A stretch of 64,000 nucleotides of DNA, from NCBI GenBank assembly GCA_024226935.1, contig JAAELK010000378.1, positions 1-64,000 on the forward strand, read 5' to 3'. The position numbers were made by a program, and so were the translations under genes. The DNA comes from Desulfobacteraceae bacterium. Lineage in GTDB: Bacteria; Desulfobacterota; Desulfobacteria; Desulfobacterales; Desulfobacteraceae. Each line of letters begins with the position of its first letter. Position 1 is the stretch's first letter. The notes under the pieces are model-generated. The model worked only from the letters and a program-made list of their open reading frames with translations, had not been told where the DNA came from and searched no databases. Below, one piece after another: positions 1 to 8,043 of the stretch.

Positions 1-63
1 CTCTGAAACAATTGGAGATACTTCTTCTTTAGACATTTTGAGGATTTGGCCTATGGTTTTCAT
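1..63 (-). CDS. N-terminal start of an unidentified protein (runs off the window)
   Basis: An open frame reads leftward from an ATG at 63-61 to the window edge: 21 codons beginning MKTIGQILKM and continuing SKEEVSPIVS. I do not recognise the family. A well-formed sigma-70 promoter lies immediately upstream (98-70) and would place the transcript start almost on this ATG, so either the message is nearly leaderless or translation begins at the internal ATG at 36-34. Neither start has a clear Shine-Dalgarno sequence. Confidence 0.35.
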   Translation of the reverse strand, partial: MKTIGQILKMSKEEVSPIVSE

Positions 64-69
64 GCACTG

Positions 70-98
70 AGTATAGTATAAAAAAAGGCCAATGTCTA
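70..98 (-). promoter_or_regulatory. Sigma-70 type promoter for the leftward gene at the window edge
   Basis: On the minus strand TAGACA (98-93) is followed by a 17-bp spacer and TATACT (75-70). Both hexamers differ from consensus at one position and the spacing is ideal. It points into the partial leftward gene. Its presence right beside the broken 5' end of the next rightward gene shows that this DNA is not kinase coding sequence. Confidence 0.5.
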
Positions 99-126
99 GA
101 TTTTATTTAAGATTTCCCCACATTTA

Positions 127-1110
127 TTGAGAAGTTGCCAAAATGGCAGGCAAGCTGTTGATATTCTTGAAAAAAATGATGAATTCGAAGCAGTTCTAAT
201 GGATATCCAGATGCCAGAGATGGATGGCATCCAGGCCACAAAAATAATACGGAAACAAAGCGCCGGAAAATACCGGGATCTGCCGATTATTGCCATGACC
301 GCCCACGCCATGAGCGGTGATATGGAAAAAAGTCTTGCAGCAGGTATGAATGATCACTTGACCAAACCCGTTGATCCTGAAGTGCTTTTTGCTACTTTAG
401 CTCAATGGATCAAACCAGGGCCCTATGAACATGGTAAAACCTTAAATATAGCGAACAAACCGGATGGGGATGAAAATTTTGGCCCACCCTTAAATCTTTC
501 GGGAGTGAATGTGGCGGATGGGTTGAAAAGAGTAATGGGAAATAAAAAATTTTATGAAAAGATCCTGATGAGAGTAAAAACCGATTATGAAAATGTCGGA
601 CTTGAAATCGAAAATGCCTTGGGCAATAATGATATTCAAAAAGCTGTCATCCTGGTCCATTCAGTTAAAGGTGTGGCTGGAAATATCGGGGCTTATGCTC
701 TGGAAGATGCCGCTGCTGGGTTTGAAAACACTTTGAACTCCGATGATGGGGATTTGATTGATAAAAATAAGCTAACATTTATGTCGGCTTTAAAATCCTT
801 GATGTTTGCCTTGGCAGATTTTTTACCGGATAATAAGATTGAAAAAATACCGGTTGCTCCTGTCCAACCTTCAGATTTGCCAATGCTTGTCAAGGCGCTT
901 TATCAATTGAAAGAGCCCGTTGAATTTCGAATGCCCACAAATTGTGCCCTTGCCTTAAAAAATATTTCAAAACTATCCTGGCCCGAAATTTATGGAACTG
1001 ATCTTGAAAAAATATATTTATTTATCCGTCAATACGAATTTGAAAAAGCGGGAGTGGCTTTAAAAACCCTTATTTCCAGAATTAAAAAGCACGATGATAA
1101 TGGTGAATAA
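127..1110 (+). pseudogene. 5'-truncated hybrid sensor kinase remnant: partial receiver plus HPt domain
   Basis: The frame opens inside a receiver domain. The expected first half, with the acidic pocket and about 40 residues, is absent and an in-frame TAG lies at 97-99. What remains has the phospho-acceptor Asp26 in MDIQMPEMDG, the MTAHAM stretch and Lys80 (TKP), then an HPt domain at about 125-220 with the phosphorylatable His178 in HSVKGVAGN, and a poorly conserved tail to residue 327. This arrangement is the C-terminus of BarA/EvgS-like hybrid kinases. No ribosome site precedes the TTG at 127 and no kinase core lies upstream, so the gene was probably cut by a deletion or rearrangement. The HPt part could still be made from an internal start. 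The family call is firm; loss of function is inferred. Confidence 0.7.
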
Positions 1111-1154
1111 TATTTTATCCCCGGGTGGGGTCATTAAAATTGTTGGAGGCCTAT

Positions 1155-2267
1155 ATGGAAAATTCTGTAAATAGCACTATCTTGATAGTGGATGATGAGA
1201 AAAGCTGTATAGAAACTTTGATCCATATTTTAGAAGATTCCTATGACATTTGTGTGGCCATAAATGCCAAGGGCGCCATGGATGCAGTTAAAAAAAAACC
1301 GCCTGATTTGATTTTATTGGATATCGTTATGCCCGGGATTGACGGATACCAGATTTGTGAAAACCTCAAAAATGATGGGGCCACAAAAAATATTCCGGTG
1401 ATTTTTTTGACCGGGCTTACCGGTATAGATCATGAAATTAAAGGATTGGAATGTGGAGCCATTGATTATATTACCAAACCCATCAGTCCTTCCATTGTTA
1501 AAGCAAGGATAAAAAATCACCTTGAACTTCAGCTGGCACGCAGGGATTTAAAAAAACAAAATATTATCTTACAGGAAAATATTGCCCTTCGTGAAGAAAT
1601 TCAGCAGATCACTCGACATGATATTAAAAGTCCACTTTCTTGTGTGATCAATATCCCTAAAATCATGCTCTCGGAAGGCGGCTTGACCCAAAGTCAACAA
1701 ATAGATCTGGAGACCATCAGCAAACTTGGATACAGGATATTGAGCATGATCAACAATTCCCTTGAGCTACACCGGATGGAGTGCGGTAAATATCAGTTAA
1801 AGCCCAAATCGGTGGATATAGTAAAAATAATTGTAAAAATTTGCGAGGAGATGCAGATTCAGTTTTCAGAAAAAAAGATTAATATCAATATCAGTATCGA
1901 TGGAATACCCCTGGGCCGGGATGATCAATTTCTTATTAATGGTGAAGAGCTGCTTTGCTACACCATGATGACAAACATTATTAAGAATGCCATTGAAGCC
2001 TGTGAGAAGAAAAATACCATTGCCATTGACCTGAATAACAAAAAAGTTCAGCAAATTTGTGTACATAATCCAGGTTGTGTTCTTGAAAAGATACGAGACT
2101 CTTTTTTTGATAAATATGTGACCCTGGGTAAACCTGGTGGAACAGGGCTTGGCACCTATTCGGCCAAACTCATGGCCAAGGTCCAAAAAGGGGATATTAA
2201 GCTGGATACCGATGAAAAAAAAGGAACTATTGTTACGGTTTATTTGCCCGGGGCGAAAGAATTATAG
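1155..2267 (+). CDS. Response-regulator/histidine kinase fusion (REC-HisKA-HATPase)
   Basis: A 370-residue cytoplasmic two-component protein without transmembrane segments. An N-terminal receiver (about 8-125) carries the DD acidic pair, phospho-acceptor Asp56 in LLDIVMP and Lys108 in TKP. A short coiled-coil linker follows, then a HisKA dimerisation helix with His155 (TRHDIKSPLS) and a HATPase_c domain ending in the G-box GTGLGTYSAK. The ATG at 1155 is chosen because GGAGG sits 5 bp upstream (1145-1149); an in-frame start at 1125 lacks such a site. It follows the truncated kinase remnant by 44 bp and may once have worked with it in a phosphorelay. Receiver-first kinases of this layout usually take phosphate from, or are tuned by, another kinase. 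The input signal cannot be told from sequence. A strong terminator follows. Confidence 0.85.
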   Translation: MENSVNSTILIVDDEKSCIETLIHILEDSYDICVAINAKGAMDAVKKKPPDLILLDIVMPGIDGYQICENLKNDGATKNIPVIFLTGLTGIDHEIKGLECGAIDYITKPISPSIVKARIKNHLELQLARRDLKKQNIILQENIALREEIQQITRHDIKSPLSCVINIPKIMLSEGGLTQSQQIDLETISKLGYRILSMINNSLELHRMECGKYQLKPKSVDIVKIIVKICEEMQIQFSEKKININISIDGIPLGRDDQFLINGEELLCYTMMTNIIKNAIEACEKKNTIAIDLNNKKVQQICVHNPGCVLEKIRDSFFDKYVTLGKPGGTGLGTYSAKLMAKVQKGDIKLDTDEKKGTIVTVYLPGAKEL

Positions 2268-2287
2268 GATATAATAAAACAATAAAT

Positions 2288-2328
2288 CCCGGCAAATAAT
2301 TCTAAGATTATTTGCCGGTATCTTTTTT
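2288..2328 (+). terminator. Rho-independent terminator after the REC-histidine kinase
   Basis: A perfect 12-bp inverted repeat, CCGGCAAATAAT (2289-2300) and ATTATTTGCCGG (2307-2318), with a 6-nt loop is followed by TATCTTTTTT. It lies 20 bp after the kinase stop codon. Confidence 0.85.
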
Positions 2329-2331
2329 GGA

Positions 2332-2428
2332 TAAACCGCCATGGGCGGTCCAGGGGATTCTACCCTGGGTTCTGTCCACAACAAAGATTGAAACTCTCTT
2401 TTGGTATATCGGGAGTTTCATATAAAAT
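2332..2428 (-). repeat. Two-hairpin intergenic repeat, copy A
   Basis: Read on the minus strand this 95-bp segment matches the copies at 5154-5250 and 10847-10938. It starts TATATGAAACTCCCGATAT, has a small stem (AAACTC/GAGTTT), the linker TTTGTTGTGG, a second stem of type GGACAGAACC...GGACCGCCC, and ends CCATGGCGGTTTA. It has no coding potential. It lies just downstream of the terminator, between two rightward genes. Confidence 0.75.
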
Positions 2429-2494
2429 AAAGAATATATGTTAGTATGCTTTTTTATTGAATAAAATGAATGGATAATAAATACGAGTGTTATA

Positions 2495-3436
2495 ATGGAT
2501 ATAAAAAAAGAAAACCGCAGGTTGTGGGCGGTAAATCGTGCGATCATGGAATCTGATCCCATGAGAAGGACATTGACCAATAAAAAATTACGCAAAAAAT
2601 TTTTCTGGTTTGGTTTTCTTATCAAAGGGTTTGAAGTCGCTGCCCGACTTTCTCCCTTTTATCAAAAAGGTAAAAAGAATGCTGCAAACCCTTTTATCAA
2701 TCAGGTTGATCTTGTCTTTGACTCTTTGCCCCCCGCCTTTGATGGATATTCGATTCTTCATATGACAGACCTGCACCTGGATTTTATCCCGGAAATTACC
2801 CGGCGAATTTGTGAACAGCTCAGATCGGTTAAAGTGGATTTGTGTGTTATGACCGGAGATTATAGTAATAGGATAGGTGGAGATTATTATAAAGATATTC
2901 TGGCACCCATGGAGCAGATTGTTTCTGCTGTTCAACATAGGGATGGCATTTTTGCCACCCTTGGAAATCACGATACCTTTAAAATGGTTGGGCCCTTTGA
3001 AGATATGGGAATTAATATGCTTATTAATGAAACCTGTGACATCATACGAGAGGACAGTAAAATTTGTGTTACCGGCCTGGATGATCCCCATTATTATTAT
3101 ACAAAAGAGATGAAAACAGCCCTGGAAAAATCAGATATAGGATTTAAGATTGCCCTTGTTCATACCCCGGCTCTTTATGATATGGTTCGGGACAACGGGT
3201 ATGACCTGTATCTGACAGGCCACACCCATGGTGGTCAAATTTGTCTGCCCGGAGGCATCCCATTGATTCTTCATCTGGACCGGGGACACAAATATTACCG
3301 GGGGAAATGGAACTATGACGGTATGACAGGGTATACAGGGCAGGGGGTAGGATCTGTGGGAATCGCCCTTCGATATTATACCCGCAGTGAAATCACCCTA
3401 TTTACTCTCAAGACCAGGAAAGATACCGGCAGTTAA
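2495..3436 (+). CDS. Calcineurin-like metallophosphoesterase (YaeI/YkuE-type)
   Basis: A 313-residue protein with all dinuclear-metal motifs of the family in order: DLH (92-94), GDY (121-123), GNHD (157-160), a later VHTP histidine (about 223) and GHTHGGQ (242-248). An N-terminal basic/hydrophobic stretch at about 31-55 could be a membrane-proximal segment, as in YkuE/YaeI relatives, which act on lipid-linked or other phosphoesters at the inner membrane. The natural substrate is not predictable. The ATG at 2495 has only a weak ribosome site. The gene stands alone: the terminator and a repeat copy separate it from the kinase, and it converges on the leftward sugar module. The family is certain; the role is open. 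Confidence 0.85.
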   Translation: MDIKKENRRLWAVNRAIMESDPMRRTLTNKKLRKKFFWFGFLIKGFEVAARLSPFYQKGKKNAANPFINQVDLVFDSLPPAFDGYSILHMTDLHLDFIPEITRRICEQLRSVKVDLCVMTGDYSNRIGGDYYKDILAPMEQIVSAVQHRDGIFATLGNHDTFKMVGPFEDMGINMLINETCDIIREDSKICVTGLDDPHYYYTKEMKTALEKSDIGFKIALVHTPALYDMVRDNGYDLYLTGHTHGGQICLPGGIPLILHLDRGHKYYRGKWNYDGMTGYTGQGVGSVGIALRYYTRSEITLFTLKTRKDTGS

Positions 3437-3521
3437 TTGCGGTTGACCATCCGGCATAAAAGCACAGGTTGGGATGCTGTTTTATAGGTTAATAATAAAC
3501 ACCCTTTCGCAGGTTGTCTAT

Positions 3522-3550
3522 GTTGGATTCCATGGGAACAGGAATCCAAC
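3522..3550. terminator. Hairpin between convergent genes
   Basis: Perfect 10-bp inverted repeat GTTGGATTCC (3522-3531) and GGAATCCAAC (3541-3550). A short T-rich stretch follows a few bases later on the plus strand. It lies between the convergent phosphoesterase and cupin genes, a usual place for a bidirectional terminator, although the T tract is not immediate. Confidence 0.5.
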
Positions 3551-3581
3551 AGGAGTTGTTTTTATGGTGTATGTCAGTTAG

Positions 3582-3977
3582 TTATTCTCGTCCATAGATA
3601 TCTTCAAACCGAACTATGTCATCTTCCCCAAGGTAAGAACCGAGTTGTAGTTCGATAAAAACCCCTGGTTCATCCGTTACATTCCCCATTCGATGTTTTG
3701 CCTGGACTGGAATATCAACGGAATCATTTGCCTTTAAAGTTTTGACTTCGTCATTAATTGTTGCTTGCAACTGCCCTGTAGCAACAACCCAGTGCTCTGA
3801 ACGTTTAAAATGCTTTTGCAGTGATAATTCCGATTTTGGATTGACGGTTATTATTTTTACTTGATAGTTACTAGCCATTTCTATGGTTTTATATGTTCCC
3901 CACGGACGTCGGTAAATTTTACCGACCTCATTTAACGCTTCGTTTTTCATAGAATTTTTTACATTATTTTCATTCAT
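3582..3977 (-). CDS. Mannose-6-phosphate isomerase-type cupin (stand-alone PMI type II domain)
   Basis: 131 residues equivalent to the C-terminal cupin domain of bifunctional ManC/AlgA/XanB enzymes (family MannoseP_isomer), without the nucleotidyltransferase half. Visible signatures are RPWGTY (24-29), the metal-binding KHFKRSEHW (55-63, His56 and His62), VATG, IPVQAKHRMGN with His95, and the C-terminal LGEDDIVRFEDIYGR. Family members interconvert mannose-6-phosphate and fructose-6-phosphate; stand-alone forms may also act on related sugar phosphates. It is the last gene of a leftward group with a ROK sugar kinase and a sugar transporter, so import, phosphorylation and isomerisation of a hexose is a reasonable pathway. 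A MITE-like repeat separates it from the kinase, so co-transcription is uncertain. Confidence 0.85.
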   Translation of the reverse strand: MNENNVKNSMKNEALNEVGKIYRRPWGTYKTIEMASNYQVKIITVNPKSELSLQKHFKRSEHWVVATGQLQATINDEVKTLKANDSVDIPVQAKHRMGNVTDEPGVFIELQLGSYLGEDDIVRFEDIYGRE

Positions 3978-4010
3978 AACTTTTCTCTATTGTTAAATCT
4001 CAGTTAATAT

Positions 4011-4173
4011 TTAATGACTGACCGAAAACCTGTGCTTGGATGAAAGCTTGCCCATATGCAAGGCGCAAGAAAATTTGAAACCGGAGTGTACTCCAGTACA
4101 TGAGGCCCGATTCTATAATTTGGCAAACTTTTGCAGCAACGCGGCAGATGGGTGAGTTTTCGTTCAAGCACTA
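4011..4173. repeat. MITE-like repeat, long copy (163 bp)
   Basis: Starts TTAATGACTGACCGAAAA and ends TTTTCGTTCAAGCACTAT; these are imperfect 18-bp terminal inverted repeats. Inside lies a second imperfect pairing (TGCTTGGATGAAAGCTTG with the complement near the right end) and a central unit containing GGAGTGTACTCCAGTACATG. The same ends, with the middle deleted, recur at 26404-26478 and in degenerate form at 29289-29338. No open frame runs through it. It separates the cupin gene from the ROK kinase. Confidence 0.75.
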
Positions 4174-4186
4174 TTTATTAATGGAT

Positions 4187-5086
4187 CTATCTATCCTGAT
4201 ATGCTTTTTCGGCCAGAGCAATAGCACCGCAGATTCCAGCATTTTGATCCAATCCCGGCGATACTAGAAAGCTTTCTATATTTTCCGTTATTGCTTTGTT
4301 GTTTATATATCCATTCAATAGTTTTTGTACCCGGGGATGAATTTTGCCCAATAGTGATTTTTGTTTCATGACCCCACCACCGATTATAATTTTTTGTGGT
4401 GATAAACAACAAATATAGTTTGCAACCATATATGCCAGGTAGCTTGCTTCCAAATCCCAAGCTTGGTGATCCGCTGGAAGATCAAGTGCTGATTTTACTC
4501 CCCAGCGCTTGATGATGGAGGGGCCTGTGGCCAAGCCCTCCAGACAATCGCCATGGTAAGGACAAACTCCGGGGAATGGATCTTTTTCTTTGTCATGGGG
4601 AATAAAAATATGCCCCATTTCAGGATGGATCAAACCATGCAGCATTTTACCGCCGGCCATGCCACCGGCACCAATTCCGGTTCCGACTGTAACATATAAA
4701 AAAGTGTCTAACCCCTTTGCAGCTCCCCATTTATATTCACCTAGGGCTGCTCCATTAACATCTGTATCAAATCCGGTGGGTAAGTTGAATGCTTTTTTTA
4801 TCGTACCCAATATATCAAAATCGGTCCAACCGGGTTTTGGTGTTGATGTAATATAGCCATAGGTAGGGGAATTGGGATTAGGATCCACCGGCCCGAATGA
4901 TCCTACACCAAAGGCAGATAATTTTTTCTTTTTATTAATATTATCATAAAATTCTATCACCCTGGCCATGGTTTCTTCCGGCGTTGTTGTGGGAATAGTA
5001 ATTTGTTCATGAACTTTACCTGTTGCATCGCCAACGGCACAAACAAATTTAGTTCCTCCTGCCTCAATTCCTGCAAATATATCCAT
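4187..5086 (-). CDS. ROK-family fructokinase/hexokinase
   Basis: 299 residues. The N-terminal phosphate-binding loop EAGGTK (8-13), the catalytic Asp109 in TDVNGAALGEYKWG, the glycine-rich VGTGIGAGG and the ROK zinc site HPEMGHI...CPYHGDCLEG (ligands His159, Cys175, His178, Cys181) are all present. The combination and length match the bacterial fructokinase branch (YdhR/Mak/ScrK-like) rather than glucokinase, but sugar specificity is inferred. GAGG lies 7 bp before the ATG at 5086. The upstream gene is a RhaT-like transporter and the downstream gene a PMI-type cupin, so the product likely phosphorylates an imported hexose such as fructose or mannose. The gap to the transporter holds a two-hairpin repeat and the gap to the cupin a MITE-like element. 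Confidence 0.88.
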   Translation of the reverse strand: MDIFAGIEAGGTKFVCAVGDATGKVHEQITIPTTTPEETMARVIEFYDNINKKKKLSAFGVGSFGPVDPNPNSPTYGYITSTPKPGWTDFDILGTIKKAFNLPTGFDTDVNGAALGEYKWGAAKGLDTFLYVTVGTGIGAGGMAGGKMLHGLIHPEMGHIFIPHDKEKDPFPGVCPYHGDCLEGLATGPSIIKRWGVKSALDLPADHQAWDLEASYLAYMVANYICCLSPQKIIIGGGVMKQKSLLGKIHPRVQKLLNGYINNKAITENIESFLVSPGLDQNAGICGAIALAEKAYQDR

Positions 5087-5153
5087 TTTTTACCTCTTTT
5101 TATGTATAGATAAGCTGTCGAGTATCAAGAATTCTTGATATCTTTGCATAACA

Positions 5154-5250
5154 TTTTATATGAAAGAACCAAGCAACTTATTGGATTCTTTCATGTTTTG
5201 TTGTGGGCGGAATTAAGGGTAAAATTCCTGGTCCGCCCATGGCGGTTATT
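5154..5250 (+). repeat. Two-hairpin intergenic repeat, copy B
   Basis: Same unit as copies A and C in its second half (TTTGTTGTGGGCGGAA through GTCCGCCCATGGCGGTTATT). The first stem has a different sequence here: ATGAAAGAACCAA pairs with TTGGATTCTTTCAT around a short loop (5161-5194), whereas A and C use AAACTC/GAGTTT. It abuts the stop codon of the sugar transporter and lies between transporter and kinase. Confidence 0.78.
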
Positions 5251-6321
5251 TTATAACATCGCACTGTAGCCTAATACTGTTACAGATAAAACTAAAAATA
5301 TCAATCCTGTAAAAATAGTGTATTTAGCTTTTTGCCCGCAATTTTCCCATTCGTTATGTTTCCAGCCAATGAAATTGGATGTTAAAATGATCAACGCCAT
5401 GAACAAAGGCCAGCCAATGACAGGCCCGATTGAGCCAATCAGTTGTGACGCTTTTCCATAACATAATAATGAGCCGAACCAGCCAATACCCATAACAATA
5501 GCAAACAAGAAATATTTTTTCGTGTTTTTCGCCGAATATTTTTTAAAGGAATTGTTTTTTTTGTGTAGAGATAACATGTAAATAGCATATGGAATAAATC
5601 CAAAAAACAAAAATCCCGGCCACATGATATTTGCTGCACCCAATTGAGAGGCGCCGTGGGATAAGGCAATTTCCTGCATTTGTGATGTAAGAGAAAAAGA
5701 AAGATTCTGGCCTGTAGAAGTCAATCCAGCCATGATGGCCAGCAAAACGCCATAAAAATAATGGTTTTTCCCCGGGGTATTGATCAGCTCAACATCGGCC
5801 TTTGATCCATCTTCATTTAATAAGACTTTATCTGGTAAGATTTTGTGACGATGTTTGTCTCTCAATTCACCGGCATATGTCGCAATAATTAACCCAACTA
5901 ATGCCAGGACAACTCCGATGATGGTAGCCATGCCAAATGGTGTAGCTATGGCTTCTGGGTGTTGAAGAATAAGGGGCAGTGAAAATCCTATGGCTGTACT
6001 CAAGCCTATACATATGACAAAACCAAGACCAAGCCCTATCATATTTAACGCAAAAGCAAATGCAACTTGCCCTGCACCAAACAAAAAACCACCAATGACC
6101 ATTGTCCAGATCATCTGTGTCGGTGTATCAGAATAGATTTGAACCACATTTGGAGCCAGAATAAATATTGCAAGCCATGGTAAAATTAGAAATGCCCATA
6201 TTGAATATTGTAACCAAATATTTTCAAAATTCCATTTGCTGACATGCTTGGTCGGCAGAGCAAATGCTCCGTTGATGATGCCTGCAAAAATTATCAATAA
6301 AAATGCTGTAGATACGTTCAT
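5251..6321 (-). CDS. RhaT-like sugar:proton symporter
   Basis: A 356-residue integral membrane protein with about ten hydrophobic segments and the layout of the L-rhamnose-proton symporter family (drug/metabolite transporter superfamily): an N-terminal segment rich in small residues (IINGAFALPTKH), W-N-E-N-x-W after it, and a cytoplasmic charged loop near the middle. Related proteins occur beside fructokinases and mannose genes. The ATG at 6321 is chosen because AAAGG lies 8 bp upstream and the hydrophobic N-terminus begins right there; the in-frame extension to 6378 adds 19 unlikely residues. It is first in the leftward sugar group. The substrate is inferred to be a hexose or deoxyhexose from its neighbours. 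Confidence 0.8.
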   Translation of the reverse strand: MNVSTAFLLIIFAGIINGAFALPTKHVSKWNFENIWLQYSIWAFLILPWLAIFILAPNVVQIYSDTPTQMIWTMVIGGFLFGAGQVAFAFALNMIGLGLGFVICIGLSTAIGFSLPLILQHPEAIATPFGMATIIGVVLALVGLIIATYAGELRDKHRHKILPDKVLLNEDGSKADVELINTPGKNHYFYGVLLAIMAGLTSTGQNLSFSLTSQMQEIALSHGASQLGAANIMWPGFLFFGFIPYAIYMLSLHKKNNSFKKYSAKNTKKYFLFAIVMGIGWFGSLLCYGKASQLIGSIGPVIGWPLFMALIILTSNFIGWKHNEWENCGQKAKYTIFTGLIFLVLSVTVLGYSAML

Positions 6322-6750
6322 AGGATACCTTTTATAGTTAAAATTTCCCAGTCCGATTAACTGGTTTCCCGCTAACACGGAAATATTAATTTTGTAATGG
6401 ATCTGTTAGTCTTTTTCCCCTCATTGGGGTCCTTTCATGGTTGTCTATGCCATTTTTTTTAGTTTTTCATTAAATTACAAGCACAAAAAGTATTAAATAT
6501 ACTATTTTTTTGTGAATTATTTAACAAATCTTATTATAAAAAATATATTTTTAACAAATTTTCTTGATTTGTAAAGAATTTAACAATGATCGCTTATTTA
6601 ATAGGTGTTTTTTGTTTCAAATAGAAATCATTTTTGGATGGTTTGACATTAACGAACGCCTCTCTTCCAAAACTTTATGAACTAGTTTATGATTGGCGGC
6701 ATTAAATTATGCAGATATGGTGATGATTAATAAAAACAGGAAATAAAGAG
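6322..6750. other. 429-bp divergent intergenic region with iterated TTTAACAA boxes
   Basis: No plausible gene. The region separates the leftward transporter from the rightward C-S lyase and must hold both promoters. It is very AT-rich at 6470-6600, where the octamer TTTAACAA occurs three times in the same orientation at 6520, 6550 and 6579, about 30 bp apart (close to three helical turns). A short CCCC/GGGG hairpin sits near 6416-6430. A TTGACA occurs near 6645 but without a convincing -10 partner at normal spacing. Confidence 0.4.
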
Positions 6751-7962
6751 ATGGGATCAGAAAAAAACTGGAATTTTGATAAAATTATCGATCGAAGCAA
6801 TACAGGGTCCATGAAATGGGAACCCGGTGTATTACGCAGGCAATTTGGCCAGGGAAGGGAGAATCTTTTGCCCCTGTGGGTGGCAGACATGGATTTTTTA
6901 AGCCCGTTGGTTGTAAGGCAGGCCATGGAAGAACGTCTGGCCCATCAGATCTATGGGTATACCATTATGGATCAAAAGTTCAGTGAAGCATTGATCTTAT
7001 GGTATAAAAGACGTCATCAATGGGAAATAGATCCGGATTGGATACTTACAACTCCTGGAGTTGTACCTGCAACCAATTATCTGATTCAGCGCTTTTCAAT
7101 GCCGGGAGATAAGGTTTTGATCCAGACTCCTGTTTATTATCCTTTTGCCCGGTCCATTGTTAACAATGGCCGGCTGGTTCTGGAAAACCCTTTGAAAATA
7201 AGTGAAGGCCGTTATCAAATGGATTTTGATGATCTGGCCAAAAAAGTTGCGGATCCCAGGGTCAAGCTTGCCATCCTTTGCAGTCCCCACAATCCTGTGG
7301 GAAGGGTATGGACCAAAGAGGAACTGGAACGATTCGGAAAAATCTGTATGGAAAACAATGTCCTGGTTTTTGCCGATGAAATCCATTGCGATCTCATCAT
7401 GCCTGGATTCAAACATATCTGTTTCCAGGATATCTGTGACGAATTTGCTCAAAATTCCATTACTGCCAATGCTGCCAGCAAAACCTTTAATCTTGCAGGG
7501 CTTCATCAGTCAAGCCTCATCATCCCCAATGAAAAACTTCGAAACGAATTTTCCATCTATTTTGAAACTTTGGGGGTAGATCCCCGGGGCAACGGAACCA
7601 CCTTCGGGGCCATTGCCACAACAGCCGCCTACAATGGGGCTGAGCCATGGCTGGATGATCTGATTTTATATCTTTGGGATAATTTTATTTATCTGAAAAT
7701 AACTCTTGAAGAACAATTGCCCGGGGTAAAGGTTTTTGATCTTGAAGGAACCTATCTTGCCTGGGTGGATTTTAACCCCCTGGGCTTGTCCCCTGAAAAA
7801 ATTATTCAGATTATAGAAGAAGAGGCCGGGGTTGCCCTGGATCATGGTAACTGGTTCGCAGATAATGGTGCAGGGTTTGAACGATTTAACATTGCCTGTC
7901 CCAGATCAATTTTGGAAAAAGCTGTAAAAGCTGTGACGGCAGGTTTTAAAAAATATTTATAA
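6751..7962 (+). CDS. MalY/PatB-type cystathionine beta-lyase (PLP C-S lyase)
   Basis: A 403-residue fold-type I aminotransferase-like enzyme of the MalY/PatB family, which cleaves the C-S bond of cystathionine or cysteine conjugates to pyruvate, ammonia and a thiol. Family features include the N-terminal NxDxxxDRxxTGSMKW (about 8-23), LWVADMDF (42-49), SPHNPVGR (178-185), FADEIHCDL and the PLP-binding Lys244 in ASKTFNLAG; the carboxylate-binding Arg is in NIACPR near the C-terminus. The ATG at 6751 follows an AGGAAATAAAGAG ribosome site. It is monocistronic, with a strong hairpin after the stop. It may serve methionine synthesis or removal of S-conjugates; which one is not decidable here. Confidence 0.9.
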   Translation: MGSEKNWNFDKIIDRSNTGSMKWEPGVLRRQFGQGRENLLPLWVADMDFLSPLVVRQAMEERLAHQIYGYTIMDQKFSEALILWYKRRHQWEIDPDWILTTPGVVPATNYLIQRFSMPGDKVLIQTPVYYPFARSIVNNGRLVLENPLKISEGRYQMDFDDLAKKVADPRVKLAILCSPHNPVGRVWTKEELERFGKICMENNVLVFADEIHCDLIMPGFKHICFQDICDEFAQNSITANAASKTFNLAGLHQSSLIIPNEKLRNEFSIYFETLGVDPRGNGTTFGAIATTAAYNGAEPWLDDLILYLWDNFIYLKITLEEQLPGVKVFDLEGTYLAWVDFNPLGLSPEKIIQIIEEEAGVALDHGNWFADNGAGFERFNIACPRSILEKAVKAVTAGFKKYL

Positions 7963-7969
7963 AAAAAAG

Positions 7970-8033
7970 TTCCCAACAAAAAAAAGGTTCCGGGGAAAAA
8001 CTATTTTCTCTTGGAACCTTTTTTGTTGGGGAT
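7970..8033. terminator. Bidirectional terminator between patB-like gene and livF
   Basis: Inverted repeat CCCAACAAAAAAAAGGTTCC (7972-7991) and GGAACCTTTTTTGTTGGG (8013-8030), nearly complete, between two convergent genes. A-rich and T-rich tracts on both sides suit both directions. Confidence 0.8.
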
Positions 8034-8043
8034 TGTTCCCGGT

